Both the position numbers and the translations under genes were made by a program. DNA of 64,000 nucleotides. It comes from Azolla caroliniana (taxonomy: Eukaryota > Polypodiophyta). The stretch spans positions 124,001 to 188,000 of the forward strand of contig JBHGNT010000021.1 of assembly GCA_043228905.1 (NCBI GenBank). The letters run 5' to 3'. The notes beneath the pieces were generated by a model. It ran no database searches. It was not told the origin of the DNA and worked only from the letters and a program-made list of their open reading frames with translations. Positions 52,364 to 61,435 of the stretch are shown piece after piece; position 1 is the first letter of the stretch; every line of letters begins with the position of its first letter.

Positions 52364-55190
52364 AATGGTTTCTCAATGCCATATCATAGATTGCTTCGTA
52401 AGCTTCCATTCGCATGTTTGAACACAAAAACTCCGATATCACAAGAGCCACCTATGAACATTTTCATTTACTCACGCGCTCTTATCTACGCCCTCCTCAA
52501 GTGTACCACAACTTTGCCTTTTTCTTCATGTCTCTTGACATGAGTTTCAAAATCGTGACTTTTCAATGCCATATCATAGACTGCTTCATTAGCTTCGATT
52601 TACATGTTTGAACAGAAAAATCTAATATCACACGACCCAGGTATGAACATTTTCATTTACTCGCGTGCTCTTGTCTACACCCTCCTCAAGTGTGGCACAA
52701 CTTTGCCTTTTTCTTCATGTCTCTCTCGATGAGTTTCAAAACCATGATTTTTCAATGCCATATCATAGAATGCTTCGTTACCTATGATTCGCATGTTTGA
52801 ACACAACATTCCGATATCACATGAGCCAGGTATGAACATTTTCATTTACTCACGTGCTCGTGTCTACGCCCTCCTCAAGTGTGGCACAACTTTGCTTTTT
52901 TCTTCATGTCTCTCGCCCTGAGATTTAACATTATGTTTTTTCAATTTCGCATCATAGACTTCTTCGTTATCTTGAATCTGCATTTTTGAACACAAAAATC
53001 CGATATCATACGAGACAACTATGAACATTTTCATTTACTCATGCGCTCTTGTCTACGCCCTGCTATAGTGTGGCACGACTTTACTTTTTTCTTCACCTAA
53101 ATTTTAAAATCGTGGTTTTTCAATTCCATCTCATAAACATCTTCCTTAGGTTCGATTCGATTGTTTGAACACAAAAATCCAATATCACACGAGCCAGTTA
53201 TGAACATTCTCATTTACTCGCACGGTCTTCTCTACGCCCTCCTCAAGTGTGGCATAACTTTGCTTTTTTCTTCATGTCTCTCGCCCTAAGTTTCAAAATC
53301 ATGATTTTTCAATGCCATATCATAGTCAGCTTCATTAGCTTCGATTCGCATGTTTGAACACAAAAATCTGATATCACAAGGGCCAGCTATGAACATTTTC
53401 ATTTACTCACGTGCTCTTGTCTATGCCCTCCTCAAGTGTGGCACAAGTTTTCTTTTTTCTTCATGTCTCTCACCCTGAGATTCAAAATCATGATTTTTCA
53501 CTTTTGTATCATAGACTATTTCATTATCTTCAATCTACATGTTTGAATACAAACATCTGATATCACAGGAGCCAACTATGAACATTTTTATTTACTCACG
53601 CTCTCTTGCCTACGCCCTCCTCAAGTGTGGCACAACTTTTCTTTTTTCTTCACCTGAATTTTAAAATAGTCGTTTTTCAATTCCATATCATAGACTGCTT
53701 CCTTAGCTTCGATTCGATTGTTTGAACACAAAAATCCAATATCACACGAGCCAAGTATGAACATTCTCATTTACTCACGCGCTCTTGTCTACGCCCCGCT
53801 CAAGTGTGGCACAACTATGCTTTATTCTTCATGTCTCGCCGTAAGTTTCAAAATCATGATTTTTCAATGCCATTCGTTCGCTTCGATTCACGTGTTTGAA
53901 CACAAAAATGTAATAGCATAGATCACCAAGGAATACAATGACACATACATTTGAGAATGATAAGTACTGAACCAACAAAAAAGGGATTTGAGGGCACAAC
54001 ACTGAACCATTTGGACATGTAGTCGATATTGCAAAATAGTGATTCTTCAATTCCATATCATAGACTACTTCGTTAGCTTCCATTCGCATGTTTGAACACA
54101 AAAATCCGATATCACAAGAGCTAGCTATGAACATTTTCATTTACTCACGCATTCTGGTCTACGCCCTCCTTAAGTGTGGCACAACTTTCCTTTTTTCTTC
54201 ACCTGAATTTTAAAATCATGTTTTTTTCAAATCCATATTATAGACTGCTTCTTTAGCTTCGATTCTCATGTTTGAACACAAAATTCTGATATCACACAAG
54301 CCAGCTATGAACATTTTCATTTACTCACGCGCTCTTGTTTACGCCCTCCTTAAGTGTGGCACAACTTTGCTTTTTTCTTCATGTCTCTCGCCCTGAGTTT
54401 CAAAATCGTGATTTTTGAATGTCATATCATAGACTTCTTCGTTAGCTTCGATTTGCATGTTTGAACACAAAAATCCGATATCACATGAGCCAGGTATGAA
54501 CATTTTCTTTTAGTCACGTGCTCTTGTCTACACCCTCCTCAAGTGTGGCACAACTTTGCTTTTTTCTTCATGTCTCTCGCCCTGAGATTTAAAATCATGA
54601 TTTTCCAATTCTATATCATAGACTGCTTTGTTGTCTTCGATTCGCATGTTTGAACACAAAAATCTGATGTCACACGAGCCAGGTATGAACATTTTCATTT
54701 ACTCACGCGCTCGTGTCTACGCCCTCCTCAAGTGTGGCACAACTTTGCTTTTTTCTTCACTTGAATTTCAAAATCGTGGTTTTTCAATTTTATATCATAG
54801 ATTGCTTCCTTAGCTTCAAATCGATTGTTTGAACACAAAAATCCAACATCATACGAGCCAGCTATGAACATTTTCATTTACTCACACGCTCTTGTCTACG
54901 CCCTTCTCAAGTGTGCCACAACTTTGCTTTTTTCTTCATGTCTCTCACCTTGAGTTTCAAAATGATGATTTTTCAATGCTATATCATAGTCAGCTTCGTT
55001 AGCTTCGATTCGCATGTTTGAACACAAAAATATGATATCACAAGTGCCAGCTATGGACATTTTCATTTACTCACGCGCTCTTGTCTACGCCCTCCTCAAG
55101 TCTTGGACAACTTTGCTATTTTCTTCATGTCTCTTGCTCTGAGTTGAACAATCTTGATTTTTCAATACCATATCATAAACTGCTTTATTC
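52364..55190 (+). repeat. Satellite subfamily C, outer edge of the array
   Basis: About 15 C monomers, more divergent from one another than elsewhere. The short monomer type (cttcacctgaatttt or cttcacctaaatttt) occurs at 53,091, 53,648, 54,197 and 54,755, spaced 557, 549 and 558 bp. This indicates a three-monomer higher-order repeat. A linked variant gattcgattgtttg follows at 53,157 and 53,714. The last recognisable satellite is atatcataaactgcttt, ending at about 55,190. Confidence 0.92.
53921..54031 (+). other. Non-satellite replacement segment, diverged copy 3
   Basis: Starts gatcaccaaggaataca, contains acactgaaccatttgg and ends tagtcgatattg. It is clearly related to the copies at 38,910 and 50,935 but has scattered substitutions. 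The preceding monomer shares the private variant cgttcgcttcgattcac and has an extra deletion (ccattcgttcgc). This copy therefore descends from an older duplication of the same local C block. Confidence 0.78.
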
Positions 55191-55401
55191 TCAAAATGAT
55201 ATGTGTGCAATCATAACAAATGGTACTTAGCACATAACAAATTATATGTGTGCAAGCATGGTGTAATGTTAGCATCCATAACCTCAAGCTTGAATCCAAG
55301 GCCACAGAATACACACCTTCAGTAACGAGATACATCATACACTATATGAACACTGATGATATTTTATACCATAGAAGGTCAAAAAGGAAAATTATAAAGC
55401 A
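55191..55401. other. Unique flank beside the satellite edge
   Basis: A/T-rich sequence with a short imperfect duplication: atatgtgtgcaatcat at about 55,200 and atatgtgtgcaagcat at about 55,243, each near acataacaa or ataacaaat. I see no gene, RNA or satellite monomer in it. Confidence 0.6.
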
Positions 55402-56436
55402 TTACTGTGATATAGTAATACTTGTAATTGTACTTTCCATGCAAGCGGGGTGCTCAACTACCTCTGGACACAGAGTATCTAAACCTTTCTCTTTTAGACC
55501 ATTCATCAAACATGTTAGGTTCTCAAAATGTAGCTTTAAGGCTAATAAATTATCATCAATTTCAGAACGAGAAGCCCTCCATGTCTCTAGATCTTTCTTC
55601 TGTGTTCCCAGTTGAGTACCCATATTTGTGAGCTCCTTCTTCAACTCCTCTTTCAACACATCGCTTTCAGAATTTTGGATTGTTGATGCAATCCATTCAT
55701 ATGTATTTGATATAGATGTGAATTGTTTTTCTACCGCCATCTCACCAAATGAAACTTCTTCCAAATCGGCATGCAGTGCTTGCATTCTTGTTTGCATGGA
55801 AGCTATACAACACGACAATCACTCTTCATGCTTTTCTGTCAATGTGGTTCTTTGTTTTGCAATATGTTGAGTCAACACAGATGTCCTAGATGGGATTTCA
55901 ATAGGAGAGGTACCCTCAGACTTCATGGTAGTGTTGGTACTTGAGGACCCTCTATAATATGATGATCGATGATGAGAAAAATCTTCCCAATCAACTTCAA
56001 TGCCACCATGGAGTTCACATGCAAATGCACATGCAAAAATAGTTCCTACCTCATTGTTTAGGATGTGTTTCGTATCATAAACTTGTTCATATCGTGACTT
56101 TAGTTCAGTGAGATAATCCTTCTTCAATTGAGTAAGGTGGAAACCTCTCCTTGTCTCGGGTTGTGATGAGCCCCAAGTTTTCATCATCCACATGTCTAGG
56201 TCTTCATAAGGGTCAGGTCATGCATGAAGGAAATAACCCCATCCTAATTTTGTACCTCGAAGGATGTTTGTGTAAATCTTCTTGCCTCGAGTTGTTGAAA
56301 ACTTCGACCTCCCTCTGGTGGGGGTCATCCTACTTTCTTTGATGGGGGTCCTTTTTCTTTCCTTGCATGGTGTGTTGACATTTTCTTCTTCGTGGGCGTC
56401 TTCCTTGTCATGTGAGTCTTGTCTCTCTTCTTCGCC
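55402..56436 (-). pseudogene. Broken coding-like frame, coiled-coil protein of unknown family
   Basis: One minus-strand frame of 345 codons is open from 56,436 to a stop at 55,402, except for two TGA codons (56,218-56,220 and 55,819-55,821). The first part (72 codons) is charged: an acidic stretch (EEERQDSHDKEDAHEEE), then a basic one (RTPTRGRSKF) ending KLGWGYFLHA. The middle part (132 codons) starts PDPYEDLDMW and includes QLKKDYLTELKSRYEQVYD, which looks helical. The last part (138 codons) is rich in heptad-like residues (LKEELKKELTNMGTQ) and probably a coiled coil. Sequence character carries smoothly across both stops, so I read it as one decayed gene. No in-frame start lies near the 5' end; the frame may have continued in an upstream exon. 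I do not recognise the family. A transposon-derived origin is possible but unproven. Confidence 0.55.
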
Positions 56437-57110
56437 TCACATGCACAACAATAATAAATAACAATAAATCACAATAACATTTAACGCCAGGACAACCAGA
56501 CAACGCACCCTCTTTCCATATGTCAACATGTACAAAATTCAAGGAAATGCCGAACATGAAACATAATGTTAACTCCCAATACAGTACATATACATGCATC
56601 ATAATAGTACTAAATCAGGTAGGAAAACAAGAACAATAAGGATGACAAGAACAACAAAAAGGACAACCACAGATAGACAAGAACAATATCATTTAACAAG
56701 AACCCGCTTTCAATATGTCAACATGTACAAAATTCAAGCGAATGCAGAACATGACATATGCATGTACAAGACTCTCAAATTCAAGCATGTGCATGTACAA
56801 GGTTCTCAAATGATCAAGGGAGAACAACACAAACAACAAGAACAACAAAAAGGACAACCATAGATAGACAAGGACAAGGACAAGGACAAGATTATTTAAC
56901 AAAACCCACAAGAACATTGCATTTTACCATCATAGAACCCTCTTTCAATATGTCAACGTGTACAAAATTCAAGCACCTACAAAAAATGGCATATATGCAT
57001 GTACAAGACTCTCAAATTCAAGCATATGCATGTACAAGGTTCTCAAATGGTCAAGGGAGAACAACACAAACAACAACAACAAAACCCTAAACGACAATAA
57101 CACATAGAAT
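56437..57110. repeat. Imperfect A/C-rich tandem repeats
   Basis: Three related units are anchored by tgtcaacatgtacaaaattc at 56,521, 56,716 and (one change) 56,951, spaced 195 and 235 bp. Shared parts include atgcatgtacaagactctc, aaggttctcaaatg, gggagaacaacacaaacaac and aggacaacca. Reading frames here on both strands are compositionally biased (Thr/Lys/Gln on plus, Leu/Val on minus), so I treat them as products of the repeat. Confidence 0.75.
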
Positions 57111-57315
57111 CAAACATGTAGCAGAACATGCACCAGATGTCGTTATGGTTGTAGATGTCATTGCAGAAGTTTTTACAGAGGAGACACATTTGAAGCACGG
57201 GAAGGAAAGAGTAACAAAGAGAGGAGGTACGAACCTAGGGAATCACCGAGTAGAAGGGGGAAGGAGAGAGGGGAGAGTCTAACTGACTAACTTTCAGTTC
57301 GAGGTTAACCTTTGA

Positions 57316-57318
<3 letters not shown>
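57111..57318. other. Short non-repetitive spacer
   Basis: Mixed-composition sequence with no clear gene. It contains a 10-bp palindrome aggttaacct at 57,302 just before the GA tract. Confidence 0.4.

Positions 57319-57356
<38 letters not shown>
57319..57356. repeat. (GA)19 microsatellite
   Basis: An uninterrupted dinucleotide run of 38 bp. A GA/CT tract can act as a GAGA-type element in plant promoters or 5' leaders, but nothing here shows that. Confidence 0.95.
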
Positions 57357-57358
<2 letters not shown>

Positions 57359-57569
57359 AACTTACTATCTTCATGATTGACTGACTACCCGAGATCTTGT
57401 ACAGTTAAGATCTCTGTACAATATTACCTAGGATTGTGAACCGACAACCTTAATTGCAATTGGCTACAAGAGGAATGTTTGGACATAGACATAATAGTGG
57501 AAGGATGTGTAATGTTTTTTCATATTTGAAATCCATTTTCATTGAATATGACTTTTAATTTTAACACAA
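57357..57569. other. A/T-rich spacer, nothing recognised
   Basis: No coding frame, repeat or RNA gene that I can support. Confidence 0.4.
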
Positions 57570-58269
57570 GTGATGATCAACTTTTTAAACCCAAATATTG
57601 GATTATTTTTACATTTTTTGTTTTTCCCTCATAGAATTAGTACTAAAATTTTGGCCAAAAGTTGGTACACCATAGCGTGCTCTGGCCCTGGGGGGAGGAG
57701 GTTTTGTGCATTACCACTAGAGCTTGTCGAGGCCAAGTCTAGTGATAGTGTCCTAGTTGGTATAGGGGGGTTTTTTGTGGGTGGGGAAAGGGTATGTGTG
57801 GGGTGTTCACTATTTAAGCACACTTCGTATCTAGATACTCAATATGACGTGGGACGTTATTATTTACCATTTGACAAGAAAGAGAGGGGAGAGAAGGAGC
57901 TTCCCTGTTTATAGTGGCCATTGGAGGATCGGAGGCGCAGGCGCCGGTATTGGTGGTCGTTGTTGGTGGATCGGCTTGCGCATTGGTGTTGATGGTAGTT
58001 GCGGGTGGATTGGCGGGTGTGTTGGTTTTGGGTGTGTGTCGTTGAGTGGGTCGTGTTTTTTATCCTCCCTTTGGGATGCTTGTCGCCATTTATTTGTATG
58101 CTCGAACATAGAGAAAAGTAAGAAAGAAAAAGACTTGAAAAGGAATGGGATATAGGGGTGTGAGTAGGGGTGAAGTGTATGTTTTGTTGGGGCCAAGATA
58201 TATAGTATGGAGGGGTAAAGATATAGAGTTTGTAAAAGTGAGATTACTAGCGGGAGGGTGATGAGCGGC
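57570..58269. other. Strand-asymmetric G/T-rich block
   Basis: The plus strand is unusually rich in G and T at about 57,680-58,080, with runs such as ctggccctggggggaggagg and gttggtatagggggg. Fairly long frames exist on both strands (plus 57,570-57,914; minus 57,909-58,271). Both are compositionally driven: Gly/Cys/Trp on plus, Pro/His/Leu on minus. I see no domain, so I do not annotate either as a gene. It could be an untranslated or promoter part of a decayed gene, or part of a retroelement. Confidence 0.35.
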
Positions 58270-58344
58270 AAACACTATACCTAAACACTAAACACTAAAC
58301 ACTAAACAATAAACACAAAACACAAACCCAAACCCTAAACCCTA
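58270..58344. repeat. Degenerate interstitial telomeric repeat
   Basis: Several 7-bp units of the form TAAACAC (ctaaacactaaacactaaac) lead into aaacccaaaccctaaaccct. The last part is the plant telomeric repeat CCCTAAA; the earlier units differ from it by one or two bases. The tract is only about 75 bp, so it is an internal remnant and not a chromosome end. Confidence 0.8.
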
Positions 58345-58367
58345 TATACAATTGAAGAATTACCATG

Positions 58368-58663
58368 GGATTCCCCCATAATTCACATAAAAATAATAAG
58401 CATTTGGTCAAAAGCAAGCCATTTTAAATGTCATATCATTTTTAATTACTGCTATAAGCACTTTATAATTGGTTTTCACACTCATAGTAGATTTTTGTCA
58501 TAACAAGGTCGGCATATCTTAATAGGATTCCCCCATAAGCATTTGGTCAAAAGCAAGCCATTTTAAATGTCATATCATTTTTAATTACTCCTATAAGCAC
58601 TTTATAAATGGTTTTCACACTCATAGTAGATTTTTGTCATATAACGAGGTTAGCATATCTTAA
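58368..58663 (+). repeat. 157-bp direct tandem duplication
   Basis: The unit beginning ggattcccccata at 58,368 recurs at 58,525. Both copies contain gcatttggtcaaaagcaagc, ttaaatgtcatatcattttt and ttcacactcatagtag. The first copy has about 19 extra bases (attcacataaaaataat) after the start. Differences are few, so the duplication is fairly recent. Neither copy has coding potential. Confidence 0.88.
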
Positions 58664-59159
58664 CCTAACTAGGAATTAGATTCATATTATGGTGCTTGCA
58701 CAAGACACCATTCGCATCATTATGTCCCTACATGTTTTATTAACTTTCATGTTGATTATGGTTTCTTTTCCTTATGTGGATATCTACAACACACCCGTTT
58801 GAATGAACTAGTTTTGGTAGATGTAAATTTTAGTTGTTCACTGAATCGGAAGAATCTAGTGCTTTGAAGTTTTTCATAAGCCTCTTAAGTATATTGCTAG
58901 AAAATATTTGAGATATTACGCCAATATGATCTAACATGCAATACAAAAGTGTGACATAAGGGTATTCTAGCAATATGTTTTAACTCATGTTTTGCACATA
59001 TTATTATGCATGCAATGGCAGAGAGGACACAAGATTGATTCGATTTGACAATTATGTGTTTTTTTTAATACAAAAAGTCCAATTATGTGGAGCTTTATCT
59101 ACACATGATATAGATCCTTTACGTGTAGACACCAAGCAACGAGATCATTGACGATATGG
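58664..59159. other. A/T-rich intergenic sequence
   Basis: No gene, RNA or repeat recognised. It lies downstream of the minus-strand frame that ends at 59,160 and may contain its 3' untranslated region, but I see no definite polyadenylation signal that would settle this. Confidence 0.4.
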
Positions 59160-59900
59160 TCATTGTCTAGTAGAGGGGCGAGTTTGTAGTTGAAAGACGG
59201 ATGTAGCACAATGGCTGGGTATTTTTAGAACATGTTCATGAGCTTTGAAGTCATTCTTGTATTGGGTCTCGCCGATGAATTTTGAATCACGAGAATTATT
59301 ATCATCAATGTTCCTTACTATGCTTATGCTGTGAGGATCAACCATTGTCGATTTCTTAAAATTTTGATCATATGTGGTCTTGTTGTCCAACACAGCTCCT
59401 TTGGCAATGTCGAGATGGGTTGAAGAATGAGCCCCAAGCCCAATGCGCCTACACATGGGCAATCGCCGAAAGTGAAAGTGATGTGTCGTGTCACTACAGA
59501 AAGACGAGTCATTGAAGTTGCCCAAAGTGACAATGGGGGGACTTTGAATTCGAGCAAACATTCGAGGTAACTCCTTGGAATTGTTCCAGAATCTCACCTT
59601 GTACATGGTCCGATGGTCAAGAACGGAATTTGGGGCTCCGTCGCCCATAAAAGTAGTAGACGGAGAAGGGGCAGTTGGCGGGAGGCTGCGTGTGGAGGAG
59701 GACCCCCGAGTCGTGAAGTCAAGCTGCTGCTTGTAGAACGTGGCTGCTGCTGCTGCTGCTGCATCCGTCCCACGTGGCTCCACGTATTGCACCTTCTCAT
59801 ACGGATAATGACGCTGGTACGCCTGCTTGTACACAGATCGCAGATTGCTGGGGTAACGGGAGCCCAATGCCTGCAACGGATGGGCCCAATATGCACGCAT
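59160..59900 (-). CDS. Hypothetical protein, 246 residues, possible SAXO/MAP6-like microtubule protein
   Basis: The longest uninterrupted frame in the window. It ends with TGA at 59,160-59,162. The ATG at 59,900 is the first in-frame one; the frame stays open 18 more codons upstream (to a stop at about 59,955), so this could instead be the last exon of a spliced gene. The protein has a basic, Tyr-rich N-terminus, a seven-Ala run at residues 47-53 from a GCN repeat, a Ser/Pro-rich stretch at 67-83, and repeated aromatic motifs: FYKQQLDF (55-62), VLDHRTMYKVRF (93-104), VLDNKTTYDQNF (170-181) and KFIGETQYKNDF (207-218). A T-x-Y-x3-F spacing of this kind recalls the Mn modules of SAXO/MAP6 proteins on axonemal or stable microtubules. 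If correct, a plant with flagellated sperm (bryophyte, lycophyte, fern, cycad or Ginkgo) would be favoured. The match is by eye and weak; a species-specific or spurious frame is also possible. Confidence 0.45.
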   Translation of the reverse strand: MRAYWAHPLQALGSRYPSNLRSVYKQAYQRHYPYEKVQYVEPRGTDAAAAAAATFYKQQLDFTTRGSSSTRSLPPTAPSPSTTFMGDGAPNSVLDHRTMYKVRFWNNSKELPRMFARIQSPPIVTLGNFNDSSFCSDTTHHFHFRRLPMCRRIGLGAHSSTHLDIAKGAVLDNKTTYDQNFKKSTMVDPHSISIVRNIDDNNSRDSKFIGETQYKNDFKAHEHVLKIPSHCATSVFQLQTRPSTRQ

Positions 59901-59966
59901 ATGTTTTAGAGGTTTGGAAGGTATGTGAAAGCGAAGGCAAAAGAATTCACTGATTCAAATCAATCA

Positions 59967-59983
59967 ATCATCATCATCATCAT
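59967..59983. repeat. (ATC)n microsatellite
   Basis: A 17-bp run of the trinucleotide atc, just upstream of the minus-strand reading frame. Confidence 0.85.
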
Positions 59984-60010
59984 AAAAAGAAATCTGTAAC
60001 TTATTTTCTT

Positions 60011-60059
60011 ACGTCATTGTCTGCATGCCCGCTCGCCATTTTCCTCACTCACGCGCGTG
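60011..60059 (-). promoter_or_regulatory. Possible upstream elements of the minus-strand gene
   Basis: About 110-160 bp upstream of the ATG at 59,900 lie tacgtcat (60,010-60,017; an ACGT-core/TGACG-type bZIP site) and the perfect 10-bp palindrome cacgcgcgtg (60,050-60,059; a CGCG-box-like core bound by CAMTA factors in plants). Both are short and could occur by chance. No clear TATA box was assigned. Confidence 0.2.
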
Positions 60060-60122
60060 ATTCTACACAGATTAAACCACACCAAACTAATCTCTTAATT
60101 AATTGGTTCAATTAGAACATCT

Positions 60123-60142
60123 TGTTTTGTTTTGTTTTGTTT
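60123..60142. repeat. (TGTTT)n microsatellite
   Basis: Four units of a pentanucleotide repeat in A/T-rich DNA. Confidence 0.8.
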
Positions 60143-60242
60143 CCCCTCATGGTTAATAATCATCGTTCGCGTGGGATTAATTACATACAACTAATCTTGT
60201 TTGAATCATGAGCGCATTAATCTAATTGAGCCTGCCTTCTCT

Positions 60243-60255
60243 CCCCCCCCCCCCC
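60243..60255. repeat. Poly-C run
   Basis: 13 consecutive C. Length is prone to sequencing error. Confidence 0.8.
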
Positions 60256-60331
60256 AATCCCCAATGGACGCAGCCTTTCATGGGTTTCGTTCATTTAATT
60301 TGGTTTCACACTTGGGCCTTGAAGACATGCC

Positions 60332-60376
60332 GTATGTATGTATGTATGTATGTATGTATGTATGTATGTATGTATG
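60332..60376. repeat. (GTAT)n microsatellite
   Basis: About 11 units of a tetranucleotide repeat. Reading frames through it encode Met/Tyr/Val/Cys repeats and are not genes. Confidence 0.95.
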
Positions 60377-60764
60377 CAGCCGTGTTTGGTTATATGTATC
60401 GCACATACGAATATGCATACCCATCATTACATGAACAAAGAAGATTGTATTTACGTAAATGACAAATAACCATCCTTATAAGATGGTTACTTTTACACAT
60501 ACATCCCATGCACTAGATTCAAAGACACATGCTTAAAAGTTCAATATATACATTATATAAGCCTATGTTGCCAAGCTCCATAACAGACAGAAATTTATAC
60601 CAGTGAAAGAATATGATCTAGTACTATAGATGTGCCCAGCCCCATTACAAGGATCAAACTTGGAATCGGGATGATACCATGTTCAAACATCACTATGATG
60701 GATTGATTGTTGGATTCACATCAAAACTACCACATTAATCAACTTCCAGATCTAGTTCCAAAAT
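60377..60764. other. A/T-rich sequence, nothing recognised
   Basis: No coding frame, RNA gene or repeat family that I can support. Confidence 0.4.
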
Positions 60765-60787
60765 GGGGGGGGGGGGGGGGGGGGGGG
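60765..60787. repeat. Poly-G run
   Basis: 23 consecutive G. It could form a quadruplex, or its length could be an assembly or sequencing artefact. Confidence 0.85.
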
Positions 60788-61159
60788 TTGAAGATTGACT
60801 AGATGACATCCAGAAATTTAAGCGAGACTATCAAGGTTCATCAGACACTACCACATTTGTTTTGGAGATCTCTAAGTTCCCAAACCATTATTATTGATTC
60901 AAATAATAATAACCGTCTACATTGTATCTCTTATTTCTGTAAATGTTATGTCAAAATATGATGGATTTCGAAATACCTTTTATCCAATTGACTTGATTAA
61001 CTATTTAAGTGAGACATCATATTTCCGAGGAACCCAATTGTTTCGAGAAAACTATGGGATGCCCTTAAAGACATTCTTTATTTCTCCAAATTCACCATAA
61101 CTCTCTGTTATTTCCAAAAATACCTCACCAATCAATAGTCAAAATATGTATATGTTAGA
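60788..61159. other. A/T-rich sequence, nothing recognised
   Basis: A small frame near 60,894-61,100 has no recognisable domain and low coding character. I do not annotate a gene. Confidence 0.35.
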
Positions 61160-61435
61160 AAATTATGAATCCATTAAATAGGTGTCCGGGTTTGGGGAAC
61201 CTTCTCCATCACAAGTTGCCAAGTGATACTACTACCTCCATGACAACTGAATGTCATCTCTAAAGCTTTTTGTGATTCCCATGACATTGAGATTGGACAT
61301 TATTAACAACCACTTCCATTGCATACATAATCAGAACATACACTAGAAAATTGTGATTCCATTAAAATGGGTGTTCAGGTTTGGGCAACCTTGTCCATCA
61401 CTAGTTGTCCCCATGGTACAACCTTCACAACAACT
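61160..61435 (+). repeat. Diverged direct duplication
   Basis: The stretch from tagaaaattatgaatccatt (about 61,157) is echoed from tagaaaattgtgattccatt (about 61,343). Both continue with a ggtgt-c-ggtttggg-aacctt-tccatcac pattern and a Cys/Thr-poor, non-coding remainder. The spacing is about 186 bp. Many substitutions indicate an old event. No relation to the satellite is visible. Confidence 0.6.

Noticed and set aside
53829-54140. Minus-strand frame of 103 residues across the third replacement segment
   Set aside because: It is half satellite and half replacement segment, and the related copies at 38.9 and 50.9 kb do not keep it open.
1-55190. CRISPR array
   Set aside because: Monomers are head-to-tail without unique spacers, and lengths of 178-189 bp are far beyond CRISPR repeats. 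The context is eukaryotic.
1-55190. CENP-B-box-like motif in the conserved ttcgattcgcatg block
   Set aside because: The core TTCG is present, but the required spaced A and CGGG positions are not.
1-55190. Identity with Arabidopsis CEN180
   Set aside because: Same monomer length (178 bp), but the sequence blocks do not resemble what I know of that satellite.
57570-58271. Overlapping frames on both strands as genes
   Set aside because: Compositional bias explains the openness (Pro/His/Leu and Gly/Trp-rich), and no domain or start context supports either.
58318-58344. True chromosome end
   Set aside because: Only about three telomeric units, followed by more than 5 kb of ordinary sequence.
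60201-60462. Two frames through the GTAT microsatellite
   Set aside because: Their sequence is dominated by the repeat (MYVCMYVC-like).
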